Source of the DNA: an uncultured Clostridia bacterium
GTDB lineage: Bacteria > Bacillota > Clostridia > Christensenellales > Aristaeellaceae
Reading direction: 5' to 3'
NCBI GenBank assembly: GCA_934663625.1
Contig: CAKUKP010000024.1
Span: 1-34,824 of the forward strand
Length of the DNA: 34,824 nucleotides
Both the position numbers and the translations under genes were made by a program. Positions 7,722 through 14,691 of this stretch are shown here, in pieces. The notes under the pieces are model-generated. The model was not told the origin of the DNA and made no database searches. It was given only the letters and a program-made list of their open reading frames with translations. Numbering within the stretch: position 1 is the first letter of the stretch; every line of letters starts with the position of its first letter.

Positions 7722-8408
7722 ATGAAAAGATCATTGGTAAACCATTCCATTCAGTATGCAAAGGATCTTCTGAAAAAGAACAATATTTCCCTGCCGGATT
7801 TCGGCTATTGGACGATGGACGATTGGAAGGCGCATAAGGACGAACTGGATTTCATCAAGGAACTTATGCTGGGCTGGGATTTGACAGATCATGGTCTGAA
7901 CCGTTTTTCCGAAATCGGCTGCACACTGTTCACCATCCGAAACGGTATGCTCTATAAGCCGGAGGTCGGTGTTCCGTATGCAGAAAAGCTGCTGATTTTC
8001 CAGGATGGCCAGCGTTTGCCCATTCATTATCACGGTTTCAAAACCGAAGATATCATCAATCGCGCCGGCGGCCCGATGTTTTTAAAGCTGTACAACACGG
8101 TGGACGGAAAAGCGGTCGATACGCCCGTAACCGTACGCCAGGATGGTATCCTGCACACCTATCAGCCCGGTGAGATCGTAATGATCCAGCCCGGCAACTC
8201 CATTACGATCACCCCCGGCGTAGCGCACACGTTCGGATCTCTGCCCGGAACCGGCGATTTGATCTGCGGCGAGGTTTCCAAGATCAACGATGATAATACG
8301 GACAATTACCATATCGAATTGCAGCCGCAGCAGTATGCGCAAATCGAAGAGGATGAGCCGATTCTGCATCCGCTGTGCAACGAATACGGGCGTCTGCTGG
8401 GAATTTGA
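7722..8408 (+). CDS. D-lyxose ketol-isomerase family cupin enzyme
   Basis: A 228-residue cupin of the D-lyxose isomerase family, which in known members interconverts D-lyxose and D-xylulose, or D-mannose and D-fructose, with a divalent metal. The metal ligands are visible: H102 and H104 in LPIHYHGFKTEDIINRAGG, E109 in the same block, and H169 in ITPGVAHTFG. Length matches the family. The ATG at 7722 is preceded by AAGGAGG, 13 nt after the previous stop. In this operon it may act on the imported aldose or on a shorter aldose released by transketolase; the second role is inference. Family assignment is firm, the exact substrate is not. Confidence 0.85.
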   Translation: MKRSLVNHSIQYAKDLLKKNNISLPDFGYWTMDDWKAHKDELDFIKELMLGWDLTDHGLNRFSEIGCTLFTIRNGMLYKPEVGVPYAEKLLIFQDGQRLPIHYHGFKTEDIINRAGGPMFLKLYNTVDGKAVDTPVTVRQDGILHTYQPGEIVMIQPGNSITITPGVAHTFGSLPGTGDLICGEVSKINDDNTDNYHIELQPQQYAQIEEDEPILHPLCNEYGRLLGI

Positions 8409-8450
8409 CGAAAAACAGATCGAAGATTTTCTTGAAAGGCGGAAAATACA

Positions 8451-9293
8451 ATGACCAGCTGTAAAAAGCGTGAATTGATGCGTAAGGCAATGGATATCCG
8501 CATCACCGGATTGAAAATGGTGCAGAAAGCGCATTCCGGCCACATCGGCGGCGCATTCTCCATGTCCGAATTGATGGCCGTTCTCTACTTTGACAAAATG
8601 AACATCCGTCCCGATGAACCGCAGTGGGCCGACCGCGATCGCTTCGTGCTTTCCAAGGGACATTGCACCGTGGCGCTCTACCCCACGCTGGCGCTGCGCG
8701 GCTTCTTCGATGTTGCTCTGCTGGACACCTTCCGCAGGATCGACGGCCACCTTTCCGGTCATGCCGAAATGACGCATGTGCCCGGCGTAGATATGTCCAC
8801 CGGTTCGCTTGGACAGGGCTTTTCCACGGCGGTCGGCATGGCGCAGGGTGCAAAGCTCGCCCATAAGGATTTAACCGTTTATGCGGTCATGGGCGATGGC
8901 GAAATTCAGGAAGGTCAGATCTGGGAAGCCTGCATGTACGCGGGCGCGCATCAGTTGGATAACCTCGTCGCGTTTGTCGATTCCAACAAAGTGCAGCTGG
9001 ATGGAACCGTAAAGGAAGTTCTGGACACCGGCGATCTGAAAGCCAAATTTGAAAGCTTTGGATTCTTTACCCAGTCGATCGATGGGCACGACGTTGAAGC
9101 CATTTCCGATGCAATCGATCGCGCAAAGGCAGAAAAAGGCCGCCCGTCCATGATCATTTTAAACACAGTAAAGGGAAAAGGCGTTTCCTTTATGGAGGGC
9201 AGGCATGAATGGCATGGCAAAACCCCGAATGATGAACAGTTCAAAATGGCGTTTGATGAGCTCTATGCGCGCCGTGCGGAATTGGAGGGCTGA
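8451..9293 (+). CDS. Transketolase, N-terminal (thiamine diphosphate-binding) subunit
   Basis: A 280-residue N-terminal half of a split transketolase. It supplies the pyrophosphate/metal side of the thiamine diphosphate site: GDGEIQEGQIWEACMYAG with the Asp/Asn ligands (GDG...N in FVDSNKVQLDG). Also present are HSGHIGGAFSMSEL near the N-terminus, where the common GHPGG is GHIGG, and STGSLGQGFS. It must pair with the next gene to be active. The two are separated by 2 nt, with the ribosome site TTGGAGGGC inside this gene, so expression is probably coupled. Split transketolases within sugar operons often serve special ketoses (for example apulose 4-phosphate or sulfofructose) instead of the general pentose phosphate pathway. 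Confidence 0.93.
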   Translation: MTSCKKRELMRKAMDIRITGLKMVQKAHSGHIGGAFSMSELMAVLYFDKMNIRPDEPQWADRDRFVLSKGHCTVALYPTLALRGFFDVALLDTFRRIDGHLSGHAEMTHVPGVDMSTGSLGQGFSTAVGMAQGAKLAHKDLTVYAVMGDGEIQEGQIWEACMYAGAHQLDNLVAFVDSNKVQLDGTVKEVLDTGDLKAKFESFGFFTQSIDGHDVEAISDAIDRAKAEKGRPSMIILNTVKGKGVSFMEGRHEWHGKTPNDEQFKMAFDELYARRAELEG

Positions 9294-9295
9294 TT

Positions 9296-10234
9296 ATGGC
9301 AGATAAAATTGCAACCAGACACGCCTACGGCGAAGCTTTAAAGGCAGTCGGCGCAAATAAAAAGATCGTTGCGCTGGACGGCGATGTTTCCACGTGCACA
9401 ATGTCCGCGATTTTCGGAAACGCATATCCCGACAGATTTTTCAATGTGGGAATTGCGGAGGCAAACATGCTCGGAATGGCAGCCGGTCTTTCCACGATGG
9501 GCTATGTTCCCTTTACGCACGCATTCGCCATGTTCATGGCGGGGCGCGGCTATGATCAGATTCGCAACAGCATCTGCTATCCGCACCTGAACGTGAAATG
9601 CGTCGGTACGCACGCTGGTCTTTCCGTCGGCGAGGACGGCGCGACGCACCAGTGCATCGAGGATATCGCGCTGATGCGCGCAATCCCCGGCATGACGGTG
9701 ATCTGTCCCGCAGACGCCATCGAAACGGAAGCGGCAGTTCAGGCAATATCCGAATTCGTCGGCCCCGTATATCTCCGCATCGGTCGCCTGCCGGTAGAAA
9801 TCGTAAACGATTTTGCGGGATACCATTTTGAAATCGGCAAATCCGTGCAGCTGAAAGACGGCAAGGATGTAACCATCATCGCCACCGGTCTGATGGTACC
9901 GGACGCACTGAAGGCGGCGGAAATGCTGAAGGCGGATGGAATCGATGCACGCGTACTGAATATGCATACGATTAAACCGTTGGATGTTCAGGCTGTAGTC
10001 AAGGCCGCCGAGGAAACCGGCTGCATCGTAACCGCCGAGGAACACAACGTGCTGGGTGGACTGGGCGCAGCCGTTGCCGAGGTCGTATCCGATCATCACC
10101 CCGTGCCCGTAAAGCGGGTAGGCGTTCAGGATTGCTTCGGTCGATCCGGCGACGCCATGGCGCTTTTAAAGCTATATCATCTGACCGCGGAAGATATCGC
10201 GAAAGCTGCTTTAGAAGCCATCAAAACAAAATAA
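9296..10234 (+). CDS. Transketolase, C-terminal (pyrimidine-binding) subunit
   Basis: A 312-residue partner of the preceding gene. It has the catalytic glutamate in NVGIAEANMLGMAAG, the substrate histidines in VGTHAGLSVGEDGATHQ and the arginine segment VYLRIGRLPV. A C-terminal transketolase domain starts near residue 190. Aligned by eye to E. coli transketolase, R358 (ATRHAYGEAL), H461 and R520 appear conserved. The serine that contacts substrate phosphate (S385, normally in a DLSxST context) is Cys in GDVSTCTMSA. This hints at an unusual donor or acceptor but is a single position. The product of the ketose cleavage would feed xylulose 5-phosphate to the pentose phosphate pathway. Confidence 0.93.
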   Translation: MADKIATRHAYGEALKAVGANKKIVALDGDVSTCTMSAIFGNAYPDRFFNVGIAEANMLGMAAGLSTMGYVPFTHAFAMFMAGRGYDQIRNSICYPHLNVKCVGTHAGLSVGEDGATHQCIEDIALMRAIPGMTVICPADAIETEAAVQAISEFVGPVYLRIGRLPVEIVNDFAGYHFEIGKSVQLKDGKDVTIIATGLMVPDALKAAEMLKADGIDARVLNMHTIKPLDVQAVVKAAEETGCIVTAEEHNVLGGLGAAVAEVVSDHHPVPVKRVGVQDCFGRSGDAMALLKLYHLTAEDIAKAALEAIKTK

Positions 10235-10241
10235 TCGATCA

Positions 10242-10269
10242 GGGCTTGCGGGTTCAACCCTGCAAGCCC
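10242..10269 (+). terminator. Hairpin between transketolase and the isomerase, possible attenuator
   Basis: GGGCTTGC (10242-10249) pairs with GCAAGCCC (10262-10269), with an inner GGG/CCC pairing, followed by only TTTCC. The short T-run suggests partial termination with read-through into the isomerase gene 23 nt later. Confidence 0.5.
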
Positions 10270-10291
10270 TTTCCAAAACAGGAGAAGAAAT

Positions 10292-11722
10292 ATGATTGAC
10301 AAGCATGTAAAACTTGGGCTTTTGTGTACCCGACGCAATGTGGACGGTAATTTTTTCTGCAATGTTGAAATCGCAGGCAGGAACCGCGATGCGATCAAGG
10401 AAAAACTGACGGAGATGGGCATCGATTTCGTAGCACTTGACGATATCGTTGCGGACGGCATGATCCGGCTCGGTTCCGATGCGAAAAAGGTCGCCGATTT
10501 CTTCATCGAACAAAAGGTTGACGCGGTATTCGCTCCGCATTGCAACTTTGGCACTGAAGACGCCGTCGCGAAGGTAGGCAAGCTGGTCGGCAAGCCGCTG
10601 CTGCTCTGGGCGCCGCGCGATCCCGCGCCCGATCCGGCGCACGATTTCGGCCGCGCCACCGATGCGCAGTGCGGCGTTATGGCTACCGGAAAGGTTTTGC
10701 GCGATTTCGGCGTGCCTTTCAGCTATATGTCCAACTGCTGGTTGGAGGATGAATGCTTTGAGCGAAGCCTGCACAGGTTTATGAACGTCGCAGCGGTGGT
10801 AAAATCGCTGACCCATCTGCGCATCGGACTGGTATCCAATCGTCCGGCGGAATTCTGGTCGGTAAAATACAATGAACAGCAGCTGCTGGAAAAATTCGGC
10901 ATCGAAGTTGAAACCGTTACCCTGATTGAATTGCAGCAGCGGTACCGCAAAATTCTGGAAACGCAGCGCGAATTCCTGATCGACACGGTAACCGAATACA
11001 GGGAAAACTGCGAAATCCAGGTAGATGAAGAATCTCTGTATCGAACGGCGGCGCTGAAAAAGGCAATGCTGGAATGGGTGCGGGAAAAGGACCTTTCTGC
11101 GGTTGCTTCCACCTGCTGGGGCCCGATGCGCGATATGGCGGGCATCGCATCCTGCTTCGTTTTCGGCGAACTAACCGGCGAAGGCATCCCCACCGTATGC
11201 GAAGGCGATGTAAACGGCGCGGTGACCGCAGTGATCGCGGCCGCGGCAACCGGATGGGAAAAGGATCCCTTCTTCGCCGACATTACCCAAAGGCATCCCA
11301 CCAACGATAACGCGGAGCTGTTCTGGCATTGCGGCGTTTTTACGCGAAAAACCGCAACCAGGGCGTGCAAACCCTGCATCAAGGGCAATTTTGATGAAAA
11401 CCGTCCCACCGTCGGCGGATTCAGAATCGAGGATGGCGATGTAACCATACTGCGCTTCGACAGCACCATGGATCAATACTCCATGCTGATCGCGGAGGGC
11501 AAAACCGTGGATGGTCCAAAAACGAACGGCACTTACGGCTGGATCGAATTCAAGGATTGGCTGGAAATCGAACACAAGGTGGTCTGCGGCCCGTATATCC
11601 ATCATGTAGCGGGCGTGCATGCGCACATTGCCGACGTGCTTTATGAAGCGTGTAAATACATTCACGTTCAGCCAGATCTGTGCGATCCGAATGAAACGGA
11701 AGTGCAAAAACGCCTGCGCTGA
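10292..11722 (+). CDS. L-fucose/L-arabinose-isomerase-like aldose-ketose isomerase
   Basis: A 476-residue member of the FucI/AraA superfamily (COG2407-like). Visible marks are the N-terminal Rossmann-like strand KLGLLCTRRNVDG, the APRDPAPDP and DAQCGVMATGKVL segments, SNRPAEFWSVKYNEQQLLEKFG and the metal-site block VCEGDVNGAVTAVIAAA. Near the end is CGPYIHHVAGVHAHIADVL, with histidines expected at the active site. Known relatives isomerise L-fucose, D-arabinose or L-arabinose; the sulfoquinovose isomerase of Firmicutes is, as I recall, also of this type. It has its own AGGAG site and is the last gene of the operon, ended by a strong terminator. Together with the lyxose-isomerase-like cupin it gives two isomerases but no kinase. 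Confidence 0.85.
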   Translation: MIDKHVKLGLLCTRRNVDGNFFCNVEIAGRNRDAIKEKLTEMGIDFVALDDIVADGMIRLGSDAKKVADFFIEQKVDAVFAPHCNFGTEDAVAKVGKLVGKPLLLWAPRDPAPDPAHDFGRATDAQCGVMATGKVLRDFGVPFSYMSNCWLEDECFERSLHRFMNVAAVVKSLTHLRIGLVSNRPAEFWSVKYNEQQLLEKFGIEVETVTLIELQQRYRKILETQREFLIDTVTEYRENCEIQVDEESLYRTAALKKAMLEWVREKDLSAVASTCWGPMRDMAGIASCFVFGELTGEGIPTVCEGDVNGAVTAVIAAAATGWEKDPFFADITQRHPTNDNAELFWHCGVFTRKTATRACKPCIKGNFDENRPTVGGFRIEDGDVTILRFDSTMDQYSMLIAEGKTVDGPKTNGTYGWIEFKDWLEIEHKVVCGPYIHHVAGVHAHIADVLYEACKYIHVQPDLCDPNETEVQKRLR

Positions 11723-11736
11723 AGCTTAAAGTTCGA

Positions 11737-11760
11737 GAGCGTTCCGCTTCGGGAACGCTC
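11737..11760 (+). terminator. Rho-independent terminator of the sugar operon
   Basis: GAGCGTTCC (11737-11745) pairs with GGAACGCTC (11752-11760) around a 6-nt loop and is followed by TTTTATAT. Confidence 0.88.
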
Positions 11761-11849
11761 TTTTATATCTGTTATACATTTCTTTTTGTATCGCGCGAAA
11801 TTTCATTTTGTTAATTTTTAATTTATCGCATTTCATTCTTTAATTTTTA

Positions 11850-11878
11850 TTGATTTTATTTTAATTTCGATGTATACT
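11850..11878 (+). promoter_or_regulatory. Promoter of the secreted-protein cluster
   Basis: A -35 TTGATT (11850-11855) and a -10 TATACT (11873-11878) are 17 bp apart in very AT-rich DNA, about 100 nt before the carboxypeptidase start. Confidence 0.6.
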
Positions 11879-11980
11879 ATTCCCAGCTGGTTGCAAATAA
11901 TTCCAGCAATTCCGGTATCCGCCAGTGATCGAAGGGACGAACGTTTTGCCTGTTTGCATTTGCAGGATTGGAGATCGATT

Positions 11981-12982
11981 GTGAAACGAATCATGATGCT
12001 ATATATGATCGCCGTGCTTCTGATTTCGGGCACGGTTGGATATGCACAATGTGTTTCCATGGATTCGGCGTTTTATACCCATGAACAGCTGATGGAGGAT
12101 GCGCAGGCGCTGTGCGCGCAGTATGCAAATTTCGTGGAGCTTGAACGCATCGGTGTTTCGGCGGATCAGCGGGAAATCATCGCGCTGCGAATCGGCAATC
12201 GAGCGGCAGAACATCGTTTTGTCGTACAGGCGGCGATCCATGGCCGCGAATACATCAATTCGCTGATCGCCATGCTGCAGGCGGAAAATCTGCTGGAAGA
12301 ATTGCAGTCCGGCAAGCTGAACCTGGATCAGAACGCCTTCTGCATCTACATCGTGCCGATGATGAATCCGGACGGCGTTTCCCTATCGCAGTTTGGGATC
12401 GAGGCGATCCGCGACGACGATCTGAAAAAAGCGCTGCGGCAAATCTGCAGCCGCGAATCGCAGACCGACGATTATTGGAAAAAATGGAAAGCCAATGCCG
12501 AGGGCGTCGATCTGAACCGCAATTTCCCACAATTCTGGCAGGAATACATCGGCAACGCGGCGCCATCCTCGGAAAAATACAAGGGACAGGCGCCGGTATG
12601 CGCGCCGGAAACGCAGGCGATTCTTGCGCTGATTGAAAAGGTGGATCCCGATTGCGTGATTTCCTATCATTCCGCCGGCAACTGCGTGTACTGGGAATAC
12701 GGATGCAGCGGCGATACCTGGCAGAAAAACGCCGAACTGGCGCTGATCGCATCCATCGTGACCGGCTATCCCATGCAATCGTGCTATGCCAACGGTCAGG
12801 ACGCCGCGGGCTGCAGCGATTATATGGTTCTGACCCAGAACCGCGCCGCCATCACGATCGAAAACGGCTCCGGCGCATGTCCATTGGAGGACGGCGCAAT
12901 CGCATCGATCTGGCGCGCAAATCGATATCTTCTGCCCGCACTGATCCGACATTATACCACCGAAGCATACAGCGATACATAA
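11981..12982 (+). CDS. Secreted M14-family zinc metallocarboxypeptidase
   Basis: A 333-residue exported peptidase, likely acting on peptide stems of the cell wall or on environmental peptides. The GTG at 11981 is chosen because TTGGAG is 7 nt upstream and the first residues form a signal peptide (MKRIMMLYMIAVLLISGTVG); a longer reading from an ATG at 11870 would place this hydrophobic stretch inside the protein and overlaps the promoter. The M14 site is complete: zinc ligands H87 and E90 in HGREYIN, and H230 in SYHSAGN. Also present are the substrate arginine in GVDLNRNFP, MNPDG and catalytic E294 in TIENGSG. It leads a run of four secreted proteins, two of them with SH3 repeats that often bind peptidoglycan. 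Whether it cleaves gamma-D-Glu-diaminopimelate bonds is a guess. Confidence 0.92.
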   Translation: MKRIMMLYMIAVLLISGTVGYAQCVSMDSAFYTHEQLMEDAQALCAQYANFVELERIGVSADQREIIALRIGNRAAEHRFVVQAAIHGREYINSLIAMLQAENLLEELQSGKLNLDQNAFCIYIVPMMNPDGVSLSQFGIEAIRDDDLKKALRQICSRESQTDDYWKKWKANAEGVDLNRNFPQFWQEYIGNAAPSSEKYKGQAPVCAPETQAILALIEKVDPDCVISYHSAGNCVYWEYGCSGDTWQKNAELALIASIVTGYPMQSCYANGQDAAGCSDYMVLTQNRAAITIENGSGACPLEDGAIASIWRANRYLLPALIRHYTTEAYSDT

Positions 12983-12997
12983 AGGGAGGATTTGCAT

Positions 12998-13636
12998 ATG
13001 AAACAGATAAAACGCTTCTTTACCATCGCGCTGGCAATTGCGCTGCTGCTGACCGCGTTCGCCGTTCCTGCAAGCGCATTTTCTTATACGCAGCAGGCGC
13101 GCGCCAATCAAAAGCTATCCCTGCGCAGCGGCCCATCGACGGATACCACAAGCCTTGGCACCTATGAAATGAAGGGGCAATACGTTGAACTGAGCGCGAA
13201 GAGCTGGGATTACATAAACTCCATCTGGTGGGTACGCTGCAGCTTTATCTACAACGGAAGCCGCATTACCGGCTGGACGGGCGTAAAGCGCTTCGACAGC
13301 GCCACATTCGATCTGGGCGCGCTGCCGGATGAAAGCACCTATGAACTTGAAGATGATATCGATGTAGACGCGATCTATGGCTATACGCAGATCGCACTCG
13401 CAAATCAGGATCTCCATCTGCGCGAAGGCCCGTCCACCCATACCGCGAGCCTTGGCACCTATGAAATGGCAGGACATTATGCAGCGCTGCATGCAAAGTA
13501 TTGGGACAATGAAAACGACATCTGGTGGGTGCTGTGTGAACTGTTTTTCGACGATGGCACAATCACCGGCTGGACCGGCGCAAAACGGTTCGACGGCAAC
13601 ACCTTCCTGCTGGAGGCATTGCAGGAGGTTTATTGA
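12998..13636 (+). CDS. Secreted protein with two bacterial SH3 repeats
   Basis: A 212-residue exported protein. The ATG at 12998 follows GGGAGGA by 7 nt; the signal peptide ends about ASA at residue 27. Two SH3-like repeats (residues ~33-100 and ~132-199) are copies exactly 99 residues apart. Both contain ANQ-x-L-x-LR-x-GPST, SLGTYEM and IWWV-x-C, and both end in ITGWTG-x-KRFD. The near identity suggests a fairly recent internal duplication. Each repeat has one Cys (81 and 180). No catalytic domain is visible, so binding of the cell wall or of a partner is the likely role. It lies 15 nt after the carboxypeptidase and is probably cotranscribed. Confidence 0.85.
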   Translation: MKQIKRFFTIALAIALLLTAFAVPASAFSYTQQARANQKLSLRSGPSTDTTSLGTYEMKGQYVELSAKSWDYINSIWWVRCSFIYNGSRITGWTGVKRFDSATFDLGALPDESTYELEDDIDVDAIYGYTQIALANQDLHLREGPSTHTASLGTYEMAGHYAALHAKYWDNENDIWWVLCELFFDDGTITGWTGAKRFDGNTFLLEALQEVY

Positions 13637-13693
13637 TCATCCAATTCAGTTTTAAAATGAAACCCCAACAAAGATCAACAGGAGGAAATCATC

Positions 13694-14617
13694 ATGAAAA
13701 GAACCTTATCGATCGCACTTGTATTGATCCTGATTCTGGCATCGATCGGCGCATCGTGCGCGTTTGCCAGCGGAAGCTATCTCGGCACGCTGACCGTAAT
13801 CAACTGTCGGGAATGGGTTTCGCTCCGATCTTCCCCCGATAAGAACTCGGACAGAATTGCCGCCGTTCCGCTGGGCGCGCGCGTGGAAGCCTATTATTAC
13901 AATTCGGAATTCACCGAATGCTATTACAACGGCTGCTGGGGCTACATTCTGTCCACCTATCTTTCGAACGGTTCCGGCGGCGGCTCCTCCGCGGGCGGCG
14001 CAAACTATCTCGGCCAGCGCACGATTGTAAACTGCAATGAATTCGTTACACTGCGCAGCACCCCCAGCACGAAAGCGCCCGCGGTCACGCGCGTTGCCCG
14101 CGGCGAAACGGTGCAGTGCTACGAATACAGCAGCGAATTTGCGTATTGCTATTACAATGGGCTTAGCGGCTACATTCTGACGAAGTATATTTCCGGCATG
14201 GGCGGCAGCTCCTACGGCTACGGCGGCGGCTATTCCTACACTTACAATACGCCCAGCTATTCTCCGCGCAGATCCAATTCCATTCTGTACAGCCTGATGG
14301 ACGATGTGAATTTCTATGATTACTATCCTGGCTTCGAAACGTTTGGCTCCCCCGCAGTCGGATCCCATGTGAATGAAGACGGCACATGGACATGGGCCAC
14401 CTTCTTCGAAACAGATCCCGGTTTGGACATGCGTGTTGCCTACTGCAACGAATTCGTTTCGCTCCGCGCGGAAGCATCCACCTCCAGCGCACGCCTGCAA
14501 AAGGTTCCCCTCGGCGCCTACGTGCTCGGCTACGGCGAATACGGCAAATGGACGATGTGCAATTACAACGACACCACGGGTTGGATTCTGTCGGAATACC
14601 TGTATTGCACTGATTAA
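13694..14617 (+). CDS. Secreted protein with three bacterial SH3 repeats
   Basis: A 307-residue exported protein with a signal peptide (MKRTLSIALVLILILASIGA, cleavage near CAFA) and a strong AGGAGG site. Three SH3_3-type repeats are at residues ~31-90, ~107-165 and ~245-303. Each has a C-x-E-(F/W)-V-x-LR start and a G(Y/W)IL-(S/T)-(E/K/T)-Y-(L/I) ending. Each repeat carries a cysteine pair exactly 38 residues apart (38/76, 114/152, 251/289), which suggests one disulfide per domain outside the cell. A Gly/Ser linker joins repeats 1 and 2; a Gly/Tyr-rich linker plus an unassigned segment of about 50 residues joins 2 and 3. There is no enzymatic domain, so cell-wall or ligand binding is the likely job. 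Confidence 0.85.
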   Translation: MKRTLSIALVLILILASIGASCAFASGSYLGTLTVINCREWVSLRSSPDKNSDRIAAVPLGARVEAYYYNSEFTECYYNGCWGYILSTYLSNGSGGGSSAGGANYLGQRTIVNCNEFVTLRSTPSTKAPAVTRVARGETVQCYEYSSEFAYCYYNGLSGYILTKYISGMGGSSYGYGGGYSYTYNTPSYSPRRSNSILYSLMDDVNFYDYYPGFETFGSPAVGSHVNEDGTWTWATFFETDPGLDMRVAYCNEFVSLRAEASTSSARLQKVPLGAYVLGYGEYGKWTMCNYNDTTGWILSEYLYCTD

Positions 14618-14691
14618 CAGGTTATTAGCTGTAATGCAGTGATTTTTGTGAAGCGCAGCAGCCCGAAAAAACCGAATGGAGCATAACCATC

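Noticed and set aside
14590..14660. Possible terminator between the third and fourth secreted genes
   Set aside because: Only about 5 bp of pairing (CACTG/CAGTG) can be found before the T-rich stretch, too weak to call.
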